A stretch of DNA of 64,000 nucleotides. It comes from JAEUHZ01 sp964552795. Lineage in GTDB: Bacteria; Planctomycetota; UBA1135; GCA-002686595. Positions 19,921 to 29,439 of the stretch are shown piece by piece. The notes under the pieces were generated by a model. The model was given only the letters and a program-made list of their open reading frames with translations. It was not told where the DNA came from and did no database searches. Within the stretch, counting starts at the first letter, position 1; each line of letters starts with the position of its first letter. A program made the position numbers and the translations under genes. The stretch spans positions 240,458-304,457 of the forward strand of contig CAZKIO010000001.1 of assembly GCA_964552795.1 (NCBI GenBank). The letters are read 5' to 3'.

Positions 19921-22900
19921 ATGACGGGTCCGAGTACGCGCGGGCTGTACGAGGTGCTCATCACCGAGTCGCTCGAAGCACACCTGCGCGGCGCGCCCGA
20001 CACCGGCGGGATCCGGCGCGATGCCCTGCGTCCTGCGGACGCCGCGGACAGGATCGCACTGCACCTGGCGCGCGTGGTCAGGCGCGCCGTCGAACGCGTG
20101 GAGGACAGGCGGCGCGTCGCGGTCGGGATCCAGGTGGCTCGCGCGCTGGTGGCCGAGTTGTGCGCACGGGCCGATGTAGCGGATCTCCTGGGCGAGGCGC
20201 CGTCCGATGCCGGCGAGGTCCTGCGCGCCATCCTCGGGCGCCTGCCCGACGGCAGCCGCGAGACGCTGCGCGAGCCGTTGGTGCCGCTCCTGGACACGAC
20301 CCTGCTCACCAACGCCCCGGGCGAGCCGCGCGTGGGCAGCCAGCTCCTGGCGGAGATCCATTCCGCCGACCGCATCGACCTCCTGATGGCGTTCATCCGC
20401 CGGAGCGGGGTAGCGCCGATGCTCGCCGCGCTGCGCGAGCACTGCGGGCACGGACGTGCGCTGCGCATCCTCACGACGACCTACACGGGATCGACCGAAG
20501 CCGCGGCGCTCGATCAGCTCCTGCAGCTCGGCGGCGAGGTGCGGGTTTCGTACGACACGAGTGGAACGCGACTGCACGCGAAGGCTTGGCTGTTTCAGCG
20601 CGCGTCCGGGTTTTCGACGGCCTACATCGGTTCGTCCAATCTCACGCATTCGGCGCACGTGAGCGGGCTCGAATGGAACGTGCGCGTGTCGGGCGCCCGC
20701 AATCCCGAGGTCGTCGAGAAGATCGCGGCCGTGTTCGAGGGCTACTGGAACGGCGGGGACTTCGTGCCGTACCAGGCCGAGGAGTTCGCCGCGCGCCTGC
20801 CGAGCCACGCGCAGGACGGCCCGAACCTGCTCCTGAGCCCGGTCGAGATCCGGCTCGAACCGTTCCAGGAGCGGCTGCTCGAACAGATCGCGCTGTCCCG
20901 CGAACAGGGCCGTCATGCGAATCTGCTCGCCGCCGCGACCGGAACCGGAAAGACGGTGATGGCGGCGGTCGACTACGCGCGCTGGAGGCGGGGCCGCGCA
21001 CGGGCGCGGCTGCTCTTCGTGGCGCACCGCGAGGAGATCCTGGAGCAGAGCCTGGCCACGTTCCGGCACTGCCTGCGCGACGCGGCGTTCGGCGAGGCCT
21101 GGGTCGGCGGCCGGCGGCCGCGGCGCTTCGAGCACGTCTTCGCCTCGATCCAGAGCCTCTCCGCTTCCGGCCTGGCGCACCTCGCGCCGGACCACTTCGA
21201 CGTCGTGATCATCGACGAGTTCCATCATGCGGCCGCTCCGACCTATCGGACGCTGCTGGAGCACCTCCGCCCCGTCGAGCTGCTCGGTCTCACGGCGACG
21301 CCCGAGCGCAGCGACGGCCTGCCCGTCCTAGACTGGTTCGACGGCCGCATCGCGGCGGAGCTGCGGCTGTGGGACGCCATCGACCAGCATCGTCTGTGTC
21401 CGTTCCTGTACTACGGGATCCATGACGGAACGGATCTTCGCGGCATCCCGTGGAGGCGCGGGTCTGGATACGACGTCGCCGGCCTCACCAACGTGCTGAC
21501 CGCGAACGACGCCTGGGCGCACCTCGTCCTGCACAACCTGAAGCAGCGCGTGGACGACCTCGCGACGATGCGCACCCTCGGGTTCTGCGTGAGCGTCCAG
21601 CACGCGCGGTTCATGGCGCGCGTGTTCCAGGAGGCGGGCGTCGCCGCCGTGGCCGTGTGGGCGGACAGCTCGGACGAGGAACGGCGCTCCGCGATCGCCG
21701 GACTGGCGAACGGCACGGTGAACGTCGTGTTCTCCGTCGACCTGTTCAACGAAGGCGTCGACGTTCCGGCCGTCGACACGCTCCTCCTGCTGCGGCCGAC
21801 CGACAGCCCCACGCTGTTCCTGCAGCAGCTCGGCCGCGGGCTGCGCAAGCACTCCGGCAAGAGCGCCTGCACGGTCCTGGACTTCGTCGGCGTGCATCGC
21901 CGCGAGTTCCGCTCCGATCGCCGGCTGTGCGCGCTGCTGGGCGGCGGCCGCCGGGACCTCGCCAGGCAGATCGAGAACGGGTTCCCGTTCCTGCCCGCCG
22001 GCTGCCACATGGAGCTCGATCCGATCGCGCGCGACATCGTCCTCGAAGGCATCCGCAGCGCAGTTCCGGACCGTTGGGATGCCAGGGTGGAGGAGCTGCG
22101 TCAGCTCGCGCGCGGCGGCGCGCCCATCACGTTGTCGCGCTACCTCCAGGAAACCGGCGCGGAGCTCGAGGACCTGTACCGCGGCAACCGGTCGTGGTCC
22201 GATCTGCGCGCCGCGGCCCGCATCGCAGTCGCGGAACCGGGTCCCCACGAGATGGAGCTTCGCCGGGCGTGCGGTCGGATGTTGCACGTCGACGACACGG
22301 CTCGCATCGCTGCCTGGCGCCGATTCCTGCGTTCCGACGTGCCGCCGGACGTCGGTCGGCTCGGGACCGCGGATTGCCGGCTGCTGCGCATGCTCGTGGC
22401 GTCCGTCGCGGGTCGGGCGCTCGACAAGACCCTCGACCTGGGGCAGGGCGCCGCGCTCCTGTGGGAGCATCCGGCCGTGCGAGCGGAGCTGCTCGAGCTT
22501 CTCGACGTGCTCGAGGCGCGCTTGGACCACCTGCAGCACCCGCTGGAGGAGCGGCCCGACGTGCCGTTGCGCGTCCACGCCCGCTACACGCGCGTCGAGA
22601 TCCTCGCGGCGTTCGGCGTGCGCGAGCAGCGCGCCAAGGTCGCTTCGTGGCTGACCGGCGTCCACTGGGCGAAGGGCGAGCGCTCCGACCTCCTGGCTTT
22701 CACGCTCGACAAGACCCACGGACAGTTCTCGCCGACGACGCGGTACAAGGACTACGCCATCAGCCGCGAGCTCATCCACTGGGAGAGCCAGTCCGTGACG
22801 CGCGCGGACAGTCCGACCGGGATCCGCTACCGGCGGCATGCCTCGCTGGGGAGTGCCGTGATGCTGTTCGCGCGCCTGCGCGTCGACGAGCGCGCGTTCT

Positions 22901-23022
22901 GGTTCCTCGGTCCGGCGCAGTACGTGAGTCACGCGGACGAGCGACCCATGGCCGTGCGCTGGCGGCTGCGCCATGCGCTGCCGGGCGATCTGTTCGCGCG
23001 CTTCGCGGCAGCCGTCGCCTGA
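19921..23022 (+). CDS. PLD-nuclease / SF2 helicase / DUF3427 protein
   Basis: This 1033-residue protein has a phospholipase-D-type (HKD) nuclease domain at about 130-260. Its motif is H219-x-K221 followed by GSSN at 237-240. A superfamily 2 helicase core comes next, with Walker A TGTGKT at about 340-345, DEFHH at about 432, LGLTATPERSD, and motif VI QQLGRGLRKH. The C-terminal third carries a DUF3427 domain (TLDKTHGQFSPTTRYKDYAIS, IHWESQS, LGPAQY). Such proteins are large stand-alone nucleic-acid remodelling enzymes with a patchy distribution, often near mobile or defence genes. Here no partner gene is visible. The substrate (DNA or RNA) is unknown. A role in defence or repair is inference. 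Confidence 0.9.
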   Translation: MTGPSTRGLYEVLITESLEAHLRGAPDTGGIRRDALRPADAADRIALHLARVVRRAVERVEDRRRVAVGIQVARALVAELCARADVADLLGEAPSDAGEVLRAILGRLPDGSRETLREPLVPLLDTTLLTNAPGEPRVGSQLLAEIHSADRIDLLMAFIRRSGVAPMLAALREHCGHGRALRILTTTYTGSTEAAALDQLLQLGGEVRVSYDTSGTRLHAKAWLFQRASGFSTAYIGSSNLTHSAHVSGLEWNVRVSGARNPEVVEKIAAVFEGYWNGGDFVPYQAEEFAARLPSHAQDGPNLLLSPVEIRLEPFQERLLEQIALSREQGRHANLLAAATGTGKTVMAAVDYARWRRGRARARLLFVAHREEILEQSLATFRHCLRDAAFGEAWVGGRRPRRFEHVFASIQSLSASGLAHLAPDHFDVVIIDEFHHAAAPTYRTLLEHLRPVELLGLTATPERSDGLPVLDWFDGRIAAELRLWDAIDQHRLCPFLYYGIHDGTDLRGIPWRRGSGYDVAGLTNVLTANDAWAHLVLHNLKQRVDDLATMRTLGFCVSVQHARFMARVFQEAGVAAVAVWADSSDEERRSAIAGLANGTVNVVFSVDLFNEGVDVPAVDTLLLLRPTDSPTLFLQQLGRGLRKHSGKSACTVLDFVGVHRREFRSDRRLCALLGGGRRDLARQIENGFPFLPAGCHMELDPIARDIVLEGIRSAVPDRWDARVEELRQLARGGAPITLSRYLQETGAELEDLYRGNRSWSDLRAAARIAVAEPGPHEMELRRACGRMLHVDDTARIAAWRRFLRSDVPPDVGRLGTADCRLLRMLVASVAGRALDKTLDLGQGAALLWEHPAVRAELLELLDVLEARLDHLQHPLEERPDVPLRVHARYTRVEILAAFGVREQRAKVASWLTGVHWAKGERSDLLAFTLDKTHGQFSPTTRYKDYAISRELIHWESQSVTRADSPTGIRYRRHASLGSAVMLFARLRVDERAFWFLGPAQYVSHADERPMAVRWRLRHALPGDLFARFAAAVA

Positions 23023-23062
23023 ACAGTGCGCTCGCGGGACGCGGCACGGCCGCAGGACGAAG

Positions 23063-23092
23063 AAACCCGGCCGCTGCAGCAGCGACCGGGTT
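23063..23092 (-). terminator. rho-independent terminator after the beta-propeller gene
   Basis: Read on the minus strand, a 13-pair stem with one mismatch and a three-base loop begins with AACCCGG and closes with CCGGGTT. It is followed by TTTCTTCG. It lies about 77 bases after the stop at 23170. Confidence 0.7.
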
Positions 23093-23169
23093 CCGCGTCG
23101 TGGGGGACCGCTCAGGACCGGCCCCCCGGGGCCGACCCTCATCAGCCCCGCTCTCTCGCTCGTGAAGGA

Positions 23170-25881
23170 CTACGGCGTCGTGTCGCCGAACGGTCCGCGC
23201 ACCAACAGGTCTCCGTTGGTTTGCGCGCCCAGCTCGAACGGCAGCGCGCTGGCCCCGTGCTCGCCGGGCATCCGCTCGACGAGCAGCGCCAGGATCGCCG
23301 GGTCCGGCAGCGCCAGGGCGCTGGAGAACGCGACGTTGCCGTTCATCTTGAACCAGCCCGACTCGGTCCAGCTCGCGCCCAGGATCTCGTTGGGATCCTG
23401 GTTCGATCCGGCCAGGAACGCCGCGCCGAACGCGCCGCTGATCTCGAGCAGCGGCCGCTTGACCCAGCACTGGAACTGCGTCTGGCCCGAGAAGACCTCC
23501 TCGTTGTCGTTGTAGATCAGGAAGTCGACGATCGCCCGGAAGTCCGCGCCGCCGGTCAGGTTGAGCAGCACGAGGTCGCTGGCGAAGTGCGCGCTCGAAA
23601 GCGCCTCCCCCTGAGGCAGGTCCGCGCCCTGGCCCAGGAACCTGGGCACGAGCAGGCGGTCCGGCGAGCAGCCGTACTCGACGTTGTTGAGGTCGCGCAC
23701 GCCGTCGGCGTCATGGTCCGTCGGCGACCCCTCGGGGCCGATGCCCAGGTACGTGTAGGGGTTGAACGAGTAGTCGACGCTCTCGATCGTGTTCAGGACC
23801 AGCGCGTGCCCGATCAGGAAGTTGTGCACGATCGCCGCGCCCGTCTGCGGGCTCTTGGCGAACACGTACACGTAGCCCTGCTCGTGGTTCGGGTTGTGGT
23901 GCTGCGTCAGCACGGACAGCGTGTCGTTCGGCGTCAGCACGTGCGTGCGGTTGTACTCCAGGCACGGCAGGACCTGGCCGTTCGGGCCGTAGCGTCCGAT
24001 GTAGACGAACTCGACGGCCACGGAGCCCGCGAACAGCGCGCTGCCGACCGGCGTGAAGTCCTGGTTGGTGTTGGTGACCGACAGCATCGTCAGCCCGCCC
24101 GAGCGGTTGTCGAACTCGGGGAAGACGAGCAGGCTCGCCGGGTGACGCTGCCCGGTCGGGCACTCGTCCTCGGGGCCGCCCGAACCCAGGCCTTCGATCG
24201 TGAGGTCGAACAGCACGGGCGTCGCGACCGACGTGGGCGGGCGCGTGAACGTCACCAGCACGTCGACGAAGCGGCCGAACACGCCGTTGAAGGGCACGCC
24301 GTTGGTCGCCGGCGCGTAGGACACGAACGGCAGCGAAGCCGCACTGTCCGCCGTGCGGAACTCGACCGTGAGGCTCGTCCCGGCCGGAACGGCGGCGTTC
24401 CACGAGATCTGGCCGTACTCGTTGCCCATGACGGCGCTGTCGTACACGACCTGCCACGAACCGCTGGGCTGCAGCGGGATCTGCGGCGTGCTGCCGGCCA
24501 TCTCGCCGAAGTTGTAGGGACGCGCGCTGCGGCCGAGCGGGATCGTCAGGTCAACCGCGCCCAGGCCGTCGAGGCCGCCGGCCGGGTTGACACGCTTCAC
24601 CGTGTCGGACAGCGTGCACGCGATCCAGACCATCCCGTTCTCGTCGACGGAGACCCCGCGCGGGCTGCGGCCGTCCGCGCCCAGGTCCACGACCTTCACG
24701 AGGTTGCCGTTCGCGTCCAGGCGCGAAACCGTCTGGCCCTGGCTGCCGTCGACCCAGGCGTGGCCGTCGATCGGCGAGATGCCGACGGAACGGTCGAGGT
24801 TGTCGCCGAACGTCGGCTTGGGGAAGCCCGGCACCAGCGTGCCCGCGGGCGTGAACTTCAGGATCTGGTTCAGGTCGAACTGCGTGACCCACACCGACCC
24901 GTCGGGGCCGATCGCGAGGCCGTGGTTGGCGCCCGTGTTGTTCTGGCCGACGAGCGTCAGGTCGATGCAGCTCACGATGTTCGCCACCGTGTCGAAGCGC
25001 ATCAGGTCGGTGCCGGCCTCGCCGGTCGTCGACCAGACCACGTTGTTGGCGTCCGTGACGCCGCCGTGCCCGCCGCACAGCGGGTTCGCGAGCGTGCGCA
25101 CGATCGCCCCCGTCTGGCCGTTCAGGAGGTCGAAGTCGTCCGGGAACAGCGGAAACCCGCCGACCCACACGTCGTCGTTGGTGTCGATCGAGACGTGGCG
25201 CACGTTGAGGCCGTTCGTGCGCTGGAACACCAGGATCGCCTCGTCCACGGCGTCCTGCACGATGCCGTTGGCGCCGCCGACCCCGTCCGTGACGTTCGGC
25301 CAGGCCAGCACGTCGCCCAGGCCGCGGGAGGTGCGGATCAGGCCGTCGCCGTCCCGGTCGACGCAGGAGTTGAACGTGAACGGCCCCTTCAGGTACCCGC
25401 CCAGCGGGTCGGGGTTCCCGGCCGCGTCGGTGCGCGTGCCGCCCAGGCAGACGCCGATCTTGACCACCGAGCCGCGTGGGCCCACGCCCGGGACGTTGCC
25501 GCCTTCGTCGCGGTTGCCGACCCACACGTTGCCCACGGAATCGACCGCCGTGCGCGAGGGGTTGCGGGCCAGGCCCGTCGGCGCGGTCGCGTACTCGCCC
25601 AGGATCGCGCCCGTGTTGGCGTCGATCCGCACGAGCGTTCCGCGCCCGGAAACGGCGATGTTGACCAGGGGCTGCGAGGGGGCGCCGGGCAGCACGTCGA
25701 GCTGCAGTTGGTCGGCGACCGCCGCGCTGTTCACGTTCGTGAGGGTGCCTTCGGCGAAGTCGGCGCTGGTCGTGTAGGTCCGGCTGGTCTGCGACCAGGC
25801 CACAGACCCGCTGACCGCCAGGACGGCGGCCACCAGGGCCCAGGCCCGCGGCCGACCGGCGTGCGAGGGGATCTGGAACAT
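23170..25881 (-). CDS. secreted NHL/Vgb-type beta-propeller protein
   Basis: The start ATG 25881 follows an AGAGAG site and gives 903 residues with a signal peptide ending near ...SGSVAWSQ (about residue 31). Residues about 60-480 contain repeated blade-like strands of the form GxxxDxxGxVWVG (AVDSVGNVWVGN, SIDTNDDVWVGG, AIGPDGSVWVTQ, SVDENGMVWIAC), as in streptogramin-lyase and NHL propellers. Asp-rich segments DRDGDGLI and DHDADGVRDL may bind calcium. The C-terminal 350 residues form a separate beta-rich part (LLVFPEFDNRSGGLTMLSVTN). It is probably an extracellular binding protein. No lyase activity can be claimed. The gene has its own promoter and terminator. Confidence 0.75.
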   Translation of the reverse strand: MFQIPSHAGRPRAWALVAAVLAVSGSVAWSQTSRTYTTSADFAEGTLTNVNSAAVADQLQLDVLPGAPSQPLVNIAVSGRGTLVRIDANTGAILGEYATAPTGLARNPSRTAVDSVGNVWVGNRDEGGNVPGVGPRGSVVKIGVCLGGTRTDAAGNPDPLGGYLKGPFTFNSCVDRDGDGLIRTSRGLGDVLAWPNVTDGVGGANGIVQDAVDEAILVFQRTNGLNVRHVSIDTNDDVWVGGFPLFPDDFDLLNGQTGAIVRTLANPLCGGHGGVTDANNVVWSTTGEAGTDLMRFDTVANIVSCIDLTLVGQNNTGANHGLAIGPDGSVWVTQFDLNQILKFTPAGTLVPGFPKPTFGDNLDRSVGISPIDGHAWVDGSQGQTVSRLDANGNLVKVVDLGADGRSPRGVSVDENGMVWIACTLSDTVKRVNPAGGLDGLGAVDLTIPLGRSARPYNFGEMAGSTPQIPLQPSGSWQVVYDSAVMGNEYGQISWNAAVPAGTSLTVEFRTADSAASLPFVSYAPATNGVPFNGVFGRFVDVLVTFTRPPTSVATPVLFDLTIEGLGSGGPEDECPTGQRHPASLLVFPEFDNRSGGLTMLSVTNTNQDFTPVGSALFAGSVAVEFVYIGRYGPNGQVLPCLEYNRTHVLTPNDTLSVLTQHHNPNHEQGYVYVFAKSPQTGAAIVHNFLIGHALVLNTIESVDYSFNPYTYLGIGPEGSPTDHDADGVRDLNNVEYGCSPDRLLVPRFLGQGADLPQGEALSSAHFASDLVLLNLTGGADFRAIVDFLIYNDNEEVFSGQTQFQCWVKRPLLEISGAFGAAFLAGSNQDPNEILGASWTESGWFKMNGNVAFSSALALPDPAILALLVERMPGEHGASALPFELGAQTNGDLLVRGPFGDTTP

Positions 25882-26221
25882 GGGGAATCTCTCTGGAGCC
25901 CGGATCCGTGGCGCCCTCCAGACGCGAACCCCCTGTGGGAACGCGGATCTGGGCGAGGCTCTGCCTCCACTTACCGGGAAGAAAACTCCAGCAATGGAAT
26001 TGGAAACCCCTTCCACAATTGGGTCAATCAGGAAGTTGCATCTGGGCCGGCAGGCCGGGGGACCCCCCGGCCCGCCGTGCCTGCAGGGCACTTCTTCATC
26101 TGCGTCCCGTGCACGTGAACCGCCCCTCAGGTCCCGCCGGCCCGTTCCAGGCCGGCCCCGCGCCGGCATCCCCCTGCCCCGGCCATCGCCGCGCCCCCCC
26201 GCCGGGCTATCCTCAGCGCGC
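25882..26221. other. divergent intergenic region
   Basis: This 340-base region holds no gene. The part near 25980-26035 is much richer in A+T than its surroundings and carries the promoter of the propeller gene. The remainder up to 26221 is Pro/Gly-codon-like GC-rich sequence. It contains only a TATCCT box at 26208-26213, eight bases before the SDR start. Confidence 0.5.
25999..26027 (-). promoter_or_regulatory. sigma70-type promoter of the propeller gene
   Basis: On the minus strand TTGACC (26027-26022) and TCCAAT (26004-25999) are separated by 17 bases. The spacer contains an imperfect inverted repeat (ATTGTGGAA, GGGG, TTTCCAAT) that could be an operator. The expected transcript start near 25992 would give a leader of about 110 bases. 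Confidence 0.5.
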
Positions 26222-26992
26222 ATGCCCGACCCGACGGACCTCGCGGGGCAGTCCGCCCTCGTCACCGGCGGGGGTGCGGGCATCGGACGGGCCATCGGGC
26301 TGGAGCTCGCGCGCCGCGGGGCCGCGGTGACCATCGTCGGGCGCCGCCGGGAGCGCCTCGATGCCGTCGCGCGGGACGCCCGCGGCCTTGCCGGGTCCGT
26401 GACGGCGCTCCCGGGAGACCTCACGGCGCCCGACTTCCCCGCGCGCGCGGCCGACGCGGTCCCCAAGCTCGACCTCCTGATCCACAACGCCGTCGCGTTC
26501 CCGCCCTACGGGGACGTGGAATCGCTGCTCGCGGACGAGGCCGCGCGCGTGCACGAGGTCGCGGTCCTGGCGCCGCTGCGCCTGACGGCGGCGTTTCTCG
26601 GCGCGATGAAGCAGCGGCGCCATGGGCGCATCGTGTTCGTGGGGTCGATCGCGGCCAGCACCGGCGCGGCGCGGCAGACCGCCTACGCGAGCGCCAAGTC
26701 CGCGCTGCACGGCCTCGTGCGCAGCCTTTCCCTGGAGGCCGCGCCGCACGGCGTGACGTGCAACCTCGTCGAGCCCGGCCTGATCGAGACCGAGCGCGTG
26801 CGCGAGCGGATCCCCGAGGCGACGCAGCGCGCGCTCGTCGCCGCGACCCCGATGGGCCGCGCCGGCACGCCCGAGGAGGTCGCCGCGCTCGTGGGTTTCC
26901 TGTGCTCGCGCAGCGCGGGTTACGTGACGGGCGCGGTGATTCCCGTCAGCGGCGGCCTGGGACTCGGCTTGCTGCCGCCGCAGCGGCCGTGA
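26222..26992 (+). CDS. short-chain dehydrogenase/reductase
   Basis: This 256-residue protein is a classical SDR. It has the nucleotide-binding motif TGGGAGIG near residue 15, an HNAV segment in place of NNAG, a catalytic Ser in GSIAAS, and Y-x3-K (YASAK). A C-terminal GAVIPVSGG segment is typical of FabG-like reductases. The cofactor and substrate cannot be fixed; GRRRER after the second strand favours NADP(H). Its stop overlaps the GTG of the DUF2071 gene by a GTGA junction. A TATCCT box lies eight bases upstream of the ATG. Confidence 0.9.
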   Translation: MPDPTDLAGQSALVTGGGAGIGRAIGLELARRGAAVTIVGRRRERLDAVARDARGLAGSVTALPGDLTAPDFPARAADAVPKLDLLIHNAVAFPPYGDVESLLADEAARVHEVAVLAPLRLTAAFLGAMKQRRHGRIVFVGSIAASTGAARQTAYASAKSALHGLVRSLSLEAAPHGVTCNLVEPGLIETERVRERIPEATQRALVAATPMGRAGTPEEVAALVGFLCSRSAGYVTGAVIPVSGGLGLGLLPPQRP

Positions 26993-27735
26993 CCGCGGAT
27001 CCGCTGCGCGCGGTCGCGCACCGTCCCTGGCCGCTGCCGGCCGGGCCGTGGGTGATGGCGCAGACGTGGCACGACCTCCTGTTCGCGCACCGGCCGATCC
27101 CCGCGGAGGAACTGCGCGCGCACATCCCCGAGAGCCTGGAGGTCGACACGTTCGCCGGCAGCGCCTGGCTCGGCGTCGTGCCGTTCCGCATGAGCGGCGT
27201 GCGTCTGCGCGGTCTGCCGCCGTTCCCGGGAACCGGCGCGTTCCCCGAGCTGAACCTGCGCACGTACGTGCGCCTCGCGGACCGGCCGGGCGTGTGGTTC
27301 TTCTCGCTCGACGCGGCGAGCCGCATCGCCGTGGCGGTCGCCCGCGCGTGGTTCCGCCTGCCGTACTTCCGCGCGCGCATGCGCTGCGATGCGTCCGGCG
27401 AGGCGATCGATTACGCCAGCGAGCGCACCCACACGGGTGCACCGCCCGCGTCGCTGCGCGCGAGCTACGCGCCCGACGGAGCGGTGTTCCACGCACGGCC
27501 CGGGACGCTCGAGCACTGGCTGACCGAGCGCTACTGCCTGTACGCCGCGCGCGGCACCGGGCAGGTGTGGCGCGGCGAGATCCACCACGCGCCCTGGCCG
27601 TTGCAGCCGGCGCGCGCCGAACTCGCAGAGTGCACCTTGTCCCAGGCGCAGGGGATCGCCGTGCCGGACGCGCCGCCGCACCTCATGTTCGCGCGCCGCA
27701 TCGACGTGCGCGTGTGGCCGCCGGCGGGCGTCTGA
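26989..27735 (+). CDS. DUF2071 (YqjF-type) protein
   Basis: The GTG at 26989 overlaps the SDR stop (GTGA) and gives 248 residues; an internal ATG at 27055 is an alternative. The sequence fits the DUF2071/YqjF family: WHDLLFAHRPIPAEELRAHIPE, LGVVPFRMSGVR, ELNLRTYV, and WFFSLDA. The fold is related to acetoacetate decarboxylase-like proteins, but no catalytic lysine can be assigned and the function is unknown. Coupling to an SDR suggests a small metabolic pair. Confidence 0.85.
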   Translation: MTADPLRAVAHRPWPLPAGPWVMAQTWHDLLFAHRPIPAEELRAHIPESLEVDTFAGSAWLGVVPFRMSGVRLRGLPPFPGTGAFPELNLRTYVRLADRPGVWFFSLDAASRIAVAVARAWFRLPYFRARMRCDASGEAIDYASERTHTGAPPASLRASYAPDGAVFHARPGTLEHWLTERYCLYAARGTGQVWRGEIHHAPWPLQPARAELAECTLSQAQGIAVPDAPPHLMFARRIDVRVWPPAGV

Positions 27736-27744
27736 AGCGGCCGC

Positions 27745-28626
27745 TCAGCGGCGGAGTTCGCGCTTCAGGAAGGCGCGCGCTGCCTCCCAGGCCCGTGCCG
27801 CGCTGTCGCCTTCGTACCGCTCGTTGGACGGGTTCGCGAACGCGTGTCCCGCGTCGTACTCCAGGATCTCGAAACGCTTGCCCGCCACCTCGAGCCCCTT
27901 GCGGAACTCCGACAGCTTGGACGGCGGGATGCTCTGGTCGCGCGAGCCGAAGATGCCCAGGAGGCGCGCCTTCAACGGCGCCAGCTCGGCCGGCGTCGTG
28001 ATCGGCGTGCCGTAGTACATGACCGCCGCGTCCAGGTCGGGCGCGCCCAGCGCGAGCTCGAGCGACTTGCGGCCGCCGAAGCACCAGCCGATGCTGGCCG
28101 TGCGCGGCGCGCGGATGCGCGGGTCCTCCTTCAGGAAGCGCTGCGCGGCCAGCATGATCTCGAGCGCGCGGCGGTCGTCGACCTTGCGCGTGGCCTCGCG
28201 CGCCGCGTCGCGGTCGGTCGCGACCACCCCGTCGTACAGGTCCACCGCGATCGCGGCGTAGCCCTCGGCCGCCAGGCGGTCGGCCCACAGGCGGATGTGA
28301 TCGTTGAGTCCCCACCATTCGTGGATCACGACCACGCCCGGCAGCGGCGCGGAGGCGCCGTCCGGCAGCGAGAGGTAGCAGGTCGCTCCGGCGATGGTGA
28401 CCGGACCGCCCTTCAGGGTCGCGGTCGTCGCGGCCGGCAACTGGTGGAGCTGCTTGAACTCCTCCTCGGAGAGCCCGCCCGTCATCGACTCGGCCGCCGA
28501 TGGGCGGGCGGCGCTCGTCAGGGCGGCCTTCGTCGGCACCTCGCCTTGCGGCGCGGCGGACCGGCATGCGCCGGAGGAGAGCGCGGCGATCAGGAACAGC
28601 GGCGAGAGTCGGAGCGAGGTGTGCAT
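27745..28626 (-). CDS. dienelactone-hydrolase-like lipoprotein or secreted protein
   Basis: This 293-residue protein has an N-terminal signal with Cys 21 in SSGAC, possibly a lipobox. The dienelactone hydrolase domain (about residues 80-293) shows GVVVIHEWWGLNDHI, the nucleophile elbow GWCFGG with catalytic Cys, an acid region GSRDQSIPPS and the His in DAGHAF. DLH enzymes open lactone rings, and many paralogues are general thiol hydrolases of unknown substrate. Export to the periplasm is unusual but occurs. It converges with the DUF2071 gene. Confidence 0.85.
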   Translation of the reverse strand: MHTSLRLSPLFLIAALSSGACRSAAPQGEVPTKAALTSAARPSAAESMTGGLSEEEFKQLHQLPAATTATLKGGPVTIAGATCYLSLPDGASAPLPGVVVIHEWWGLNDHIRLWADRLAAEGYAAIAVDLYDGVVATDRDAAREATRKVDDRRALEIMLAAQRFLKEDPRIRAPRTASIGWCFGGRKSLELALGAPDLDAAVMYYGTPITTPAELAPLKARLLGIFGSRDQSIPPSKLSEFRKGLEVAGKRFEILEYDAGHAFANPSNERYEGDSAARAWEAARAFLKRELRR

Positions 28627-28770
28627 GGTCGTGGATCGGGGTGCGTGACGCGGCCGGCCCTGCGCGACGCGCGCAGTGGAAGATGGCCCGAGGCGCCACC
28701 ATTGAAACGCGGGGCCCCCGCCGAGGCCAGGAAGCGCGCGCGCGGCGGCCCGCGCGCCCCTCGCGGCCGG

Positions 28771-28776
28771 TACAGT
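28771..28776 (+). promoter_or_regulatory. TACAGT -10-like box, leaderless position
   Basis: TACAGT is separated by exactly six bases from the GTG start at 28783. No Shine-Dalgarno sequence lies between. Confidence 0.4.
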
Positions 28777-28782
28777 GCCGCC

Positions 28783-29439
28783 GTGATCGACGTCGAGGAC
28801 CACCCGCTGCTCGAGGCGGCCGCGTTCACGAGCGAGTTCCCGGCCGCGCTGGGCGAGATCGCCACCGCGCCGCACGTCTCCGCGCTCCTGCGCGCGGACG
28901 CCGACGCGCCGCTCCGGTCGGACGACGCGGTGCGCAAGGCCGTGCGCGACCTCCTGCGCCTGGGAGGCTACCGGCCGACGGGGCGCGGCAAGCCGGCCAG
29001 CGAATACCTGCTCGGCGCGCTGGTCGACGGAGCGTTTCCGGCGATCAACCCGGCGGTCGATGCCTGCAACGCGGTGTCGCTGCACTCCGGGCTGCCGATC
29101 AGCGTGATCGACCTGGACCGCGCGCGCGCGCCGTTTCGCATCGCCGTGGCGGGCCCCGGAGCGAGCTACGCGTTCAACGCGTCGGGGCAGACCATCGACC
29201 TCGCCGGCCTCGTGTGCCTGTTCGACGCCGACGGACCGTGCGCGAACGCGGTGAAGGACGCGCAGCGCACGAAGACGAGCCCCGCGACGCGGCGCACCCT
29301 GTCGGTCGTGTGGGGGACCCGCGCCTTGGCGGGCCGCGCGCGGGCGGCCGCGGAGTGGTATCGCGCGCTGCTGCAGGCGGCGGGCATCGCGACCCAGGCG
29401 GTTCCCGCGCGGACGGCCGCGGGCGGGACGCGGGACTAG
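28783..29439 (+). CDS. B3/B4 tRNA-binding-domain protein
   Basis: This 218-residue protein (GTG start 28783) matches stand-alone B3/B4 domains of the phenylalanyl-tRNA synthetase beta chain. Matching segments are VRKAVRDLLRLGGYRPTGRGKPASEYL, AINPAVDACNAVSLHSGLPISVIDLDR and the LVCLFDADGPCANAVKDAQRTKT region. In PheRS this domain edits mischarged Tyr-tRNA. Free-standing copies may edit or bind tRNA or amino acids, but the role is not settled. The last four bases overlap the end of the convergent desaturase gene. Confidence 0.85.
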   Translation: MIDVEDHPLLEAAAFTSEFPAALGEIATAPHVSALLRADADAPLRSDDAVRKAVRDLLRLGGYRPTGRGKPASEYLLGALVDGAFPAINPAVDACNAVSLHSGLPISVIDLDRARAPFRIAVAGPGASYAFNASGQTIDLAGLVCLFDADGPCANAVKDAQRTKTSPATRRTLSVVWGTRALAGRARAAAEWYRALLQAAGIATQAVPARTAAGGTRD

